Shown here in pieces: positions 29,540-38,341 of a stretch of 64,000 bases of DNA. The first letter of the stretch is position 1, and every line of letters begins with the position of its first letter. The notes below the pieces were generated by a model. The model searched no databases, was not told the origin of the DNA, and saw only the letters and a program-made list of their open reading frames with translations. Made by a program: the position numbers and the translations under genes. Origin of the DNA: Nannochloropsis oceanica (Eukaryota > Sar > Eustigmatophyceae > Eustigmatales > Monodopsidaceae); assembly GCA_004519485.1 (NCBI GenBank), contig CP038135.1, forward strand, positions 186,001 to 250,000, written 5' to 3'.

Positions 29540-31849
29540 CTAGTCCAAGTCATGCTTCACCACCAAGTCAACCCGCTCCAACAACACCTCTCTCCCCGGG
29601 GCCAGTAAGAAGCAGTCTTCCAACCGCACCGCCCAACATCCCTCCTCCCTCCCTCCCTCCCTCCCTCGGTCCCTTCCCCCTCTCCCACTCCTCACCAGCC
29701 TCGTCAATATCCCGTACAGCCTCACATCCTCCTTCCTTTCCACCGGCATCTCCAACGCCACCTCCGAAAGATCATCCACCTTCAACCCCCTAATTCCTGG
29801 TACCTTCCTACCCTCCTCTCCCTCCTTCCCTCCCTCCTCCCCTCCCCCCCTCTCCACACCCGGAGGCCATCGATGCGAGGGAGATGCAAGCCCTCTCCCC
29901 CCACGCCATCCCTCCTCTCCTCCTTCCCTTCCTCCCCCTCCACCATCCCCAATTTCTCCCAAACCCATGAGGAAGGCTAAATCGTCATCCATTCCCTCTT
30001 CTGCCACATCCTCTGCCTCCTCCTCCTCCTCCTCCTCCTTTCTTCCTTCCCGCTTTTTCATTCTCTCCTTTTTCTCGCCATCCTCTTCCTCTTCCTCTTC
30101 TTCGTCCTTGTCCCCATCCACCATCTCTCCGGCAGTGGCCATCAGAATGGCAAGATCGTCGTCCTCCTCCTTCCACCCTCCCTCCTTTTCTCCCTCCTTC
30201 CCTCCCTCCTTCCCTCCTATTGCAAGCTTCTCTCGATTCTCCGCCCCTCCATGACATCCATGCCCTTCCTCCTTCCCTTCCTCTCCCTCGCCCTCGCTCT
30301 CATCCTCCTCCAACAGTAAAGCAGAATAATCAATCTCTGCTGCCACTGCTGCTACGCCTACAGCTCGTGCTGCCTCTGCTGCTTCCTCATCCTCGTCCTC
30401 GTCCTCGTCCTCTTGAAGCAAAGCTTGCACGTCTAGTGGCTGTTTCTGCTGCTGCTGCTGCTCAAGAGAAGGAGGATGAGGGAGGGGAGGAAGAAGAGGA
30501 GAGGGAAAGAAGGGAGGAAGAGAGGGGCGTGTCACACCATTCCTCCACGAGGTGCTGCTGCTACTGCTGCTGCAGTAGCCGACTTCCCCCGCTTTCCTTC
30601 GAAGAGATTTCGTAGCAGGACGGGAGATTGGAGGAGGAGGAAGAGGAGGGTGGGGGAAAGCCGGAGTGCTTCCACTCCTGCTCGTGCTGTTGATATCGCT
30701 GCTGTTTCTGCCGCTGGTGACTGGAGGACAAAGGAGGGTGTTACTCCTTTTTCCGCGTTTTCCTCCCTGACCTTCGACAGGAGAGGATGAGGAAGATAAT
30801 TCCATTGGCGACGTTTGGGAGTTGGGGACGAGGAGGGAGGTTGTCCCGATCACGCCTGGAGATGGGATCCGCCGTCGTCGCTGCTGCTGCTGCTGCTGCC
30901 TAGCAGGATTGCCAAGGGGAAGGTAGGGTTCCCCGTCGGTGGCAGGAGGTATTGTGTCTGTGTTCGTGATTGTCTGGGACGGCTTCTGGCTCCCTGCCTT
31001 GTGCTGCTTTTGCCTCCATCTCCTGGCCCGTTGGCCCGCACGATCTTCTCGCCCTCCTTCCTTCTCTCCCTCCCCCTTGTGAACCGACAAAGGTAAGGGA
31101 GAGGGTGCAGCAGTGGCAGCAGCGGCAGCAGAGCGTGCTGTAGCTATTGCCCCCAAACCCGGTGGCGCCATGTAGCTTCTAGGACGGCCCAGCCTCACCC
31201 CTCTTCCATCTCCTTCCTCCCCCTCCTCCTTCCCCTCCACATCATGTCTTTGTCTTATCCTCTCCCGTCTAGAAGACCCCGCGGGTCTTGGCGGGCTGGT
31301 CCACCGAAAGGTTCTAGAAAGCTGCGATGCTTTGATGGCTCGAATCCGTCTTTCCTCCTGTTTCTCCTCCCCCTCCTCTTCCAGGGAACTACCACTGTCG
31401 CTGCTACTGCTGCCGTCGCTGCTGCCACCACTATTATTGTTTCTACTCTCTTCTTCACTATCTCTTCCTGATCCTCCTTCTGCTTCTCGTTTTCCTCCTT
31501 TCTTCCTCCTCCCTTTCTTCCTCCCTTTCCTCGTTCTTTGCTCCGCTGGCGGCGGGGCATCCGACATGACCATCGTCCCCAGGTCCACACCAAATCTTTT
31601 CTTCATCGAGTTTAACCACAACAACTTGAGTCTCTGTGTCGATGCTTCTGTTTCTGCCTCCGATAATCCATCCGAATGGTCGAGTTGCAGCAAGGCAGCA
31701 AAGGCAGGCAAAACGCGTTCCACCACCCCTCGGTAGGCTTGAACAACACCGCGAGACAGAGTTTTAAGCGGGACAATATCTTCATCATTGATGGAAGGGG
31801 TTGGTGGCGCTGCCGCTGCGGTGTAGGGGCAGTTGCTGTTGCTTGCCAT
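29540..31849 (-). CDS. TFIIA large (alpha/beta) subunit-like protein
   Basis: The two ends match the TFIIA large subunit while the middle does not. Residues about 30-95 (SRGVVQAYRGVVERVLPAF, then LKLLWLNSMKKRFGVDL) fit the N-terminal four-helix-bundle segment, in which YxxVIExV and LKxLWxxKL are typical. The last 60 residues (VRLYGILTRLVRSGRG, then CWAVRLEDCFLLAPGREVLL) fit the C-terminal beta-barrel segment that contacts TBP and DNA, with a GREGG insertion where the family has a short turn. Acidic clusters before the barrel are also usual. The linker is about 600 residues of Ser, Glu, Gln and Gly, so the total of 769 is twice the usual 300-400. TFIIA stabilises TBP on promoters in the nucleus. 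No introns are seen. Recognition rests on short terminal domains, so certainty is moderate. Confidence 0.68.
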   Translation of the reverse strand: MASNSNCPYTAAAAPPTPSINDEDIVPLKTLSRGVVQAYRGVVERVLPAFAALLQLDHSDGLSEAETEASTQRLKLLWLNSMKKRFGVDLGTMVMSDAPPPAEQRTRKGRKKGRRKKGGKREAEGGSGRDSEEESRNNNSGGSSDGSSSSDSGSSLEEEGEEKQEERRIRAIKASQLSRTFRWTSPPRPAGSSRRERIRQRHDVEGKEEGEEGDGRGVRLGRPRSYMAPPGLGAIATARSAAAAATAAPSPLPLSVHKGEGEKEGGREDRAGQRARRWRQKQHKAGSQKPSQTITNTDTIPPATDGEPYLPLGNPARQQQQQQRRRRIPSPGVIGTTSLLVPNSQTSPMELSSSSSPVEGQGGKRGKRSNTLLCPPVTSGRNSSDINSTSRSGSTPAFPHPPLPPPPISRPATKSLRRKAGEVGYCSSSSSSTSWRNGVTRPSLPPFFPSPLLPPLPHPPSLEQQQQQKQPLDVQALLQEDEDEDEDEEAAEAARAVGVAAVAAEIDYSALLLEEDESEGEGEEGKEEGHGCHGGAENREKLAIGGKEGGKEGEKEGGWKEEDDDLAILMATAGEMVDGDKDEEEEEEEDGEKKERMKKREGRKEEEEEEEAEDVAEEGMDDDLAFLMGLGEIGDGGGGGREGGEEGWRGGRGLASPSHRWPPGVERGGGEEGGKEGEEGRKVPGIRGLKVDDLSEVALEMPVERKEDVRLYGILTRLVRSGRGGRDRGREGGREEGCWAVRLEDCFLLAPGREVLLERVDLVVKHDLD

Positions 31850-31895
31850 GGCGTGCTTGGGGCTTAGCTAGCGAGGAACAAAGGAGCCGTGCAGT

Positions 31896-32042
31896 ATGGC
31901 GGGACTGTATGATGGTGGGGTGACGAAAGCACGACCATCAGCGGGAGAAGGCTACTTCGGGCACGTCCAGATTGTTGGTATCGTCGTCTTTTTCGTCGTC
32001 TTGCTGATCCTCCTGTTAGTGGTTGGTGTGTCTGGCGGTTAA
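31896..32042 (+). CDS. Small single-span membrane protein, 48 residues (hypothetical)
   Basis: A short frame starts MAGLYDGGVTKARPSAGEGY, continues with a 20-residue hydrophobic helix (IVGIVVFFVVLLILLLVVGV) and ends SGG before TAA TAG. The clean N-terminus/helix/tail layout looks like a real small tail-anchored or organelle membrane subunit. I do not recognise the family. It starts only 46 bases from the divergent TFIIA-like start, so the two would share a very compact promoter. Confidence 0.45.
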   Translation: MAGLYDGGVTKARPSAGEGYFGHVQIVGIVVFFVVLLILLLVVGVSGG

Positions 32043-32382
32043 TAGTTTGTTATGGAGTGAAGAGGAGGAGGCGAGGCGCGGCAGATGATGGTTTTGGGTT
32101 CTGCACCTCGACCTTGGTCCTCAGCCAGCCTATCTTGCTCTTGGCTTGTCCAAAGATTACCTATGAACGGGGACAATCAGCCACGCGACCTCATAACCCT
32201 CCTCTGCTTGTCCTCGATGTGCTTCGCATTGATGTTCGCAGCCCAAGCAAGCCCCGGTTCTCATCCTCCTCCCCTGCCTCATCCAATCATCATCACGATG
32301 CAAACTACACAGGCGACGCGGGCTTCTTGTTGTGTCTGTGCGACTAGCCCAGCACCAACACACACGAGGCCGATCCTTCGAC
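32043..32382. other. Spacer upstream of the NDUFB2-like gene
   Basis: 340 bases between the small membrane-protein frame and the NDUFB2-like start, probably the NDUFB2 promoter and 5' UTR. The open frames crossing it have no recognisable features and no repeat was seen. Confidence 0.4.
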
Positions 32383-33153
32383 ATGTTCAGCCGCTTTGGC
32401 ACCAGCTTGCTACGGCAAAGCACCAGGAGGGTGCCCGCTGCGGTCCGTCCTACCACTGGTAAGAACCACCCTTCCCCCTCCCCCCTCCTTTTCTCCAATC
32501 GTCTGCCTCCTGGTGATTGTGTTTACCCTATGCTCAACTGCAAGCTATCACTCGCTTGAAGATGATAGTATGGGGCCTGTGCATGCTGGCTTTCCCGTAT
32601 GTTGCACCTCTTGCGCCCCTAGGTCTAATTCAACGCATCTCCTGTCCAACGTTCACCTTCACCTACCATAACACCATAGAGCAAGAGAACTATATACATA
32701 CATATATTTATTTATTTAACCTCTAGTCCCAAAGAAATTCCGTCTGCTTTATATAGCCCACTTTGCCCACCCCTGGACCATAGAGAGCCCCGTCATATTA
32801 TTCTTTTCCTTCTTACTGTCGCACCCACATGTATCGAGTCAGTCACACCACCTCTTCCTCCATCCACATACACAGGCCGTCGCTTCCTCGGCAGCGGCGG
32901 ACACGGCCACGGCAATCATTTCCATGTTTCGGAGACGCATCAAAAAGTAGCCACGGTCATGACAACCGTGTGTTGGGTATGGATCTTATGGAGGTGCTAT
33001 GAGGACGGAGCTGTAGTGTTGGGGTTGAAGCACCCGTGGGACGGACATGGAGGGCACGGGGATCACGGGCACGGTGGAGGAGCGCATTATAAGGAGACGG
33101 AGTTTGATGCGCCGTCGGAGTTGGAGGAGGCAGAGGATGAGGAGGAGCATTAA
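32383..33153 (+). CDS. NADH:ubiquinone oxidoreductase subunit NDUFB2-like (mitochondrial complex I)
   Basis: Two exons: 32383-32458 and 32876-33153, with a GTAAGA donor, CACAG acceptor and in-phase join PTTGGRRFLGSG. The exon 1 product MFSRFGTSLLRQSTRRVPAA is a typical mitochondrial presequence. Exon 2 carries a membrane helix followed by DGAVVLGLKHPWDGHG and a His/Gly-rich stretch, matching the highly conserved end of plant NDUFB2 (D-G-P-V-V-L-G-W-x-H-P-W-D-G-H). The C-terminus adds an acidic tail. The 117-residue product is the expected size for this accessory subunit in the membrane arm of complex I. Confidence 0.88.
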
Positions 33154-33494
33154 GGAGGAGGAAGAGGAGATTGAGGTGTATTTGTGTGTCATGAGTGAAG
33201 AGGAGAAGAGAAGGGAGGAAGGAAGGTGATGTAGGAGGGGCAGAGAATTACCGTGTGCCGCTCTATGATTTTATTGGCTTATTTTTCTATTTTCTGAGTA
33301 TCCTAATTTCAATTTCCTTTTCTCTACTCAGAGGCTACGCGTTATCAAAATACATGTGCTGCTGCAACACCAACAACAGAAGCAGCAGCAGCTATAGTCT
33401 GCCTTCCCATTCATTTACTTTCGTTGTCCTCCCATCACTGTACACACGGCCTTTTCCTCATCCAATCCACCACCACCACCACCACCTTCTCTCT
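33154..33494. other. Convergent spacer
   Basis: 3' flanks of the NDUFB2-like and torsin-like genes. A short CACCAC-type repeat lies at 33466-33485. Nothing else was seen. Confidence 0.4.
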
Positions 33495-35319
33495 TCACCC
33501 TATCTTCGTCTTCAAGTTCCCCGCCCATCTCAGCTCACAGCCCGTCACCCCCCCCTCCTCCCTCAACAACGACACCTCCCTCCCTCCCCCCCTGCCACCT
33601 TCACCCACGAAGCGCACCTCGGTCGGGCACCACCTCAATTCAGTCTCATCCGTCTGCGCGTTGTACCTGACGTCCAATACTTCCAAAGGACGCCACGGTT
33701 TCATGCTTTCTACAATCGCGCTCTCCAGGGCGTGCAACGGCCCGCCAGTCTGAAGATTCCGGGCACCGAATTCCGCGAACCAATACACTTCCTTCTCCTT
33801 CCTTCTCTTCTTCTCTTTCCTCTTCCTCTTCTCTTCTCCTACTTCTTCGTCGTTGTCTTCTGCTACTTCCTTGGCTTGTTTGCACATGCCTCCTTGGATT
33901 GAATCGCATGCATTACCCGCTTCCTCCCCTTCCTCCATCCCTCCCTCCTCCTCGTCCTCAAACCCATACCCTGCATACTTGACAAAAGGACTCTTCACCA
34001 AGTACTCCCTCACTCCCTCCGTCGTCTCTAGCCGCGCCCACAGCCTCCCCCGGTGTTCCTCGCCCATCTCTTCCAATTTCAAGTCTAGTATCTCTCGCAT
34101 TTGAGCCTGGGAAAGCGGTAAGAAGGGGACTATCTTATCGATTAATTTCCCAAACTTGAGCCGTGTCCACTGGGCATCCAGCGCGACCTTGACCCGCTGG
34201 GACAGTAGATGGGGAGGGAGGGCAGCGGCGGACCCGCCGTGGGCGATGAGGAGGGTGAGCATGTCTTCCCATCCAATGTCACTGATGAGGAAAAAGGCCA
34301 CGTGGGAAGTATCCACCCGGTGGATGGTCGCATCTTCGGGCTTGTAGTACGTGAGGGTCGGATGTTCGCTGATGGCTTCGGCGAGGGCATCCAGCGTGCC
34401 TGGGACCACTGTTAAAAGGTCGGGAGGGGAGGGAGGGGGCAAGGAAGGGGGGAGGGGAAGAAGGAGGAAGGGAGGAGGCATCGTAAGCGTGGAGGGAAGG
34501 AGGAGGGGAGGGAGGGGGCAAGGAAGGGGGGGGGGGGTACCTTTCTGGACTTCGTCAAAGATGACGACGGCGTGGCCTTGGCATTTAATTAAGTGCTGGA
34601 AGAGTGCGCTTTTGATGGTGTCTATGTAGCTGTACGTGAAAGAGGTAGGAAGGGAGGGAGGGAGGGAGGGAGGATTGAACAGGACCATGACGACCACGAC
34701 GCACTCGACGCAGGCACCAGGACAAAGGTTTCAACCACCTCAGCTCTCATCCTTTTTCCACTTTCAATCTTACCTACCTGGTGACATTGGCATGCACATC
34801 CGCAAAATCCTCCCCTCGCAACACCATTAAGCCCCTAGGTCGTTTCCCTATCCCGACCAATTCTGTCTTGGGCAACATCGCCCTGGCAATCACATGGGCG
34901 GTCTCGGTCTTCCCCACGCCCGTGGGCCCCGTGAAGGCCAATACAAGGGGCCGGTGCACATCCTTCATCAAGTCCATCTCCCAGTGACTGAGGCCGGATG
35001 TAATGGCATTCACCGCTCGGTCTTGACAACGGATTTTGGAGTGTACTGCCCGACGGGCCACCTCGGAAAAGTCGGTGGCGAATGGACAGAAATCGTGGAA
35101 TCCGGTGTATGTTGCGATGCTTTCCCAGGTGGAGGAGAAGAAATGGCTGGTCGCATCGAAGGTGGAGCCCCACGAGGTTTGGGCTTGTATGCAGGGGAGT
35201 GAGGTGAGGAGGCTAAGAAGAAGGGCGAAGAGGAGAATGGGAAGGAACCGGAGTTCGGGAAGCGGCGGCACGGATGTCGATACCGCCACTGGTGCTGATA
35301 ATGGCGGTCTTCTTCTCAT
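33495..35319 (-). CDS. Torsin-like AAA+ ATPase with ER signal peptide
   Basis: Three exons: 35319-34778, 34629-34541 and 34408-33495, all joining in phase (ANVTSYIDTIK and DEVQKVVPGTLD), 514 residues. A signal peptide near residues 20-45 (RFLPILLFALLLSLLTSLPC) is followed by the AAA+ core. Walker A is GPTGVGKTETAH, Walker B is HAVVIFDEVQK and sensor 1 lies near VAFFLISDIGW. LIDKIVPFLPLSQAQMREIL closely parallels the torsin segment with VPFLPL before the small domain. Torsins are ClpB-related ATPases in the ER lumen and nuclear envelope. Residues preceding Walker A (KIRCQDRAVNAITSGLSHW) also fit the torsin/Clp helix. The C-terminus has an acidic and Lys-rich insert, then a conserved-looking LESAIVESMKPWRPLEVLDV. 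It could instead be another secretory-pathway Clp-type ATPase. It is divergent from the zuotin gene. Confidence 0.7.
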
Positions 35320-35880
35320 TGTGTTGGTGTGGCTGTATGTATGTACATAGAATGTGTCGAGGTTGACGTTAGTAAATTGGTCGCGGCATTGGGCGAGGCA
35401 GGCTCATGAAGGGAACAAAACGGAAGCGTGTCCTTGGCTGCACGTACCTGAAACCAGCCCCTGACTGCCCGCAAGGTTGCCTACCTTTTTCGCGTTCTAC
35501 GTTTCCTTACAATGCTGTAGGTTATGCGTGTGGCTCATGAGTTATGTATGCTGGGAACAGGGTCCTTCATCACGTGTGACTTCCGCGATCGATCGGATGA
35601 TGCAGCCAACTGTTGCAAGTCATTCGCTTCGTATGGCCCTCCTTGGCTTGCTGGCTTCTGCTCCCACAACCTCTACGCCGTACCCACAAACCGTAGGCAG
35701 CCAAGCTTGGAAATGTGCCAGCTAGGATTGGGCTGGCGGATTTCCTCATTGCCTAAGCCCTTCGATTTTCTTCCTGGGCCATTGGCCTGTGGATGGATGT
35801 ACGCACGCGTTCGCCTTCTCACACATTCCCCACGCTTTCCACCATGCCGTCTCACAGGGTTTTAGAGCATACACGAGACC
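35320..35880. other. Divergent intergenic region
   Basis: Presumed shared promoter region of the torsin-like and zuotin-like genes. No repeat or convincing small gene was seen. Confidence 0.4.
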
Positions 35881-37914
35881 ATGGCTGTGGTCCTGACATT
35901 GCCCTTGCCAGCCGCGTCGCATGGCGGCGGTGGGGCCGAGACGAGCACTGCTGCAGGTAGTGCCAGCGTACTGGTGGAAATCACGAGCCCCTTGGCCTGG
36001 GCCACCACTTCGCCGCAACGACAGATCGAGACATGCGGCCTTGCCTACTTCCAGTACCAGCTCAAGCGACAGGCAATAGAAGACGGGGAAGATGGGAGTG
36101 GGGGCCTTGACCACAAACGCCCGAGGGCTGGTTTGGAGGGCGAGAGGGAAGAGGAGGCGGGGGACGACGACATGGGGGACGAAACCACGTTTCGTTTCAC
36201 TAAGAAGACGTTGACGCCCAAGGATGTCAAGAGCATGGATTACTATGAAATGTTGGGGCTGGGTCACTTATCAGCGGCGCAAGTGGGACCGGAGTTGCTG
36301 AAAAAGGCGTATCGCAAGGCGCTGTTGCTCTACCACCCTGACAAGACGGGCAGGGGGGATCGGGACGAAGTTTTCATCGAGGTGCAAAAAGCGTACGAGA
36401 CGCTAAGTGACGAACGTAAAAAACGCGCGTATGATAGTGAAATGAATTTTGATGATTCCATTCCGACGGGGCGGGAGAAAGGCGATTTTTATAAGGTGTT
36501 TGGGCCTGTGTTCGATAGGAATGCCCGGTTTGCGGTCAAGCGGCCGGTGCCGGGGTTAGGCGATAAGGATACGAGCTTCGATGATGTGTATCGGTTTTAT
36601 GATTATTGGGGACGGTTTGAGAGTTGGAGGGATTTCAGCTTGAAGGCGGCAGAGGAAAATGACTTCCATTCGGAGGAGGCAGGATCCCGGGAGGAAAAGC
36701 GGTGGATGCAGAAGGAGAACGATAAGCTTGCACGGTCAATGAAGAAGGAGGAGTATAAACGCTTGGCCACGTTGGTGGACAGGGCGAAGGCGGCCGATCC
36801 CCGGTTGAAGGCAGCCAAGGAGATGGAGAAACAGAAAAAGGAGCAGGCGAAGTTGAATCGTGCGGCGATGCAGAGGCAGAAGGAGGAGGCACGGCGGAAG
36901 GAAGACGAGGAGGAGGCGAAGAAGAAGGAGGTGGAGGAGGCCAAAATGAAGGTTGTGCGGGCGCAGGCCAAGGCATTGAGAGATAAGGATAAAAGGAGGA
37001 TGAGATTTGCGAGGAGTCGATTTCGTGCGTTGTGTGAGATTTTGAGGATACGAGCCGGGCTGGCGGGAGGGAAGGAGGGAGGAAAGGAGGGGGTGGTGTC
37101 ATCCGAAGAAGAGGCATTCATGTTTGAATGTGTGGATGTGGCGGGAATGGAGGAGGCGGTGGAGGCACTGGAGGGGGTCCCCTATGTGTACAATGCTGAT
37201 GAGAGTGCTCCTCCTCCCCAGGCGCCGACGGAGGCGTTGGTGGAGGGCGTGAAGCAGGTCAAGCTCATAGTTGCCAGGAAGAGAAAAGCCCAGCAAGGCG
37301 GCGACGACGCGGGAACCAAGGGCTCGGAGGCCCAAGCACAAGCAGCTGCAGCAACAGCCACTGCAGCCGCAGCAGCAGCAGCAGCGAAAAAGGAGGTTCC
37401 GTGGACGGAGGATGAATTGGGGGTGTTGGCCAAGGCGGTGGTGCGTTTCCCAGCGGGGACGCAAAAGAGGTGGCAGTGCATTGCGGAATACATCAACCAT
37501 ATGCTAAAATTGGATCATTTGCGGTCTAAGGAGGAGTGCATTAAGCAGTACCAGGTGGTACAGTCCACGGTGGGGAAGGCCAAGGTTATGAATGCGGTGG
37601 CTGGAGGAGGGACCGGGGGAGGGGGGACGAAGGCTGCAGGCACGACGCCGTCGGCGGTGGGTACCGCCGTGGTGGTTCCGGGCAAGATGGTGGGAGAGGA
37701 GGGAGGGGCAGGGGAGGGGTGGAGCCAGGAGCAGCAGAAGCAGCTGGAAGCGGGGTTAGTGAGGTTTCCGGCGAGCATGGAAAAGAACGAGAGGTGGAAG
37801 TGCATTGCGGAAGGGGTGGAGGGGAAGAGCAAGAAGGAATGTGCAGAGCGGTTCAAGGCGCTGAAGGCCTTGATGGCGAAGAAGAAGGAGGTGGCGGGGG
37901 CGGCCAAGGCGTAG
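35881..37914 (+). CDS. Zuotin/DNAJC2 (MPP11/ZRF1) ribosome-associated J protein
   Basis: A single-exon, 677-residue protein with the full DNAJC2 layout. The J domain is at about residues 118-185 (DYYEMLGLGHLS, then the catalytic LLYHPDK). The zuotin-homology region is FYKVFGPVFDRNARF, VPGLGDKDTSFDDVYRFYDY and FESWRDFS. A charged middle helix is followed by two SANT/Myb domains, from VPWTEDELGVLAKAVVRFP and from WSQEQQKQLEAGLVRFP. It is the J-protein partner of Hsp70 at the ribosome exit tunnel. Forms with SANT domains, as in animals and plants, also act on chromatin; yeast Zuo1 lacks them. A short GGKEGGKEG insertion near residue 395 reflects a GGGA/GGAA repeat. Confidence 0.95.
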   Translation: MAVVLTLPLPAASHGGGGAETSTAAGSASVLVEITSPLAWATTSPQRQIETCGLAYFQYQLKRQAIEDGEDGSGGLDHKRPRAGLEGEREEEAGDDDMGDETTFRFTKKTLTPKDVKSMDYYEMLGLGHLSAAQVGPELLKKAYRKALLLYHPDKTGRGDRDEVFIEVQKAYETLSDERKKRAYDSEMNFDDSIPTGREKGDFYKVFGPVFDRNARFAVKRPVPGLGDKDTSFDDVYRFYDYWGRFESWRDFSLKAAEENDFHSEEAGSREEKRWMQKENDKLARSMKKEEYKRLATLVDRAKAADPRLKAAKEMEKQKKEQAKLNRAAMQRQKEEARRKEDEEEAKKKEVEEAKMKVVRAQAKALRDKDKRRMRFARSRFRALCEILRIRAGLAGGKEGGKEGVVSSEEEAFMFECVDVAGMEEAVEALEGVPYVYNADESAPPPQAPTEALVEGVKQVKLIVARKRKAQQGGDDAGTKGSEAQAQAAAATATAAAAAAAAKKEVPWTEDELGVLAKAVVRFPAGTQKRWQCIAEYINHMLKLDHLRSKEECIKQYQVVQSTVGKAKVMNAVAGGGTGGGGTKAAGTTPSAVGTAVVVPGKMVGEEGGAGEGWSQEQQKQLEAGLVRFPASMEKNERWKCIAEGVEGKSKKECAERFKALKALMAKKKEVAGAAKA

Positions 37915-38341
37915 CAGAGGCCAATTGAGGTGGGATGTCGGGAGGGAGGGGAGGGGAGAGTAAATACGTAGGGTTGAACGAAAGATAGCATAGCTCGTGG
38001 ACACACACACACACACACACACAGCGACGCAAAGCAAAGTAGTGACGGGTACGTACAGACGTCCAAGAAAGGTAGGAGGAAAAGAGAGCTTTTATCTTCC
38101 CGGTAGGCTCCCGTGGTAAGGTAAATATGACCCAGTAGACCAAACGGACGACAACCAAGCAGAGGACCAAGAACAATAGGAAACAGCCAGGAAACGAAGG
38201 AATCAGTTTTGTCTAGGAAATGGGAAAAAAGCCAAAAAACCCAAAGTCTTAACTTAGTCATTCAGTTACATCGATCGGAAACTGAATTTGTTCTATTTCT
38301 GTATACGCAAGCCCTACTTCCCTCCCTCCTTCCCCCGGTCC
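37915..38341. other. Convergent spacer with CA microsatellite
   Basis: A (CA)n tract occupies about 38001-38023. The rest appears to be 3' UTRs of the zuotin and cystathionine gamma-synthase genes. Confidence 0.5.
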
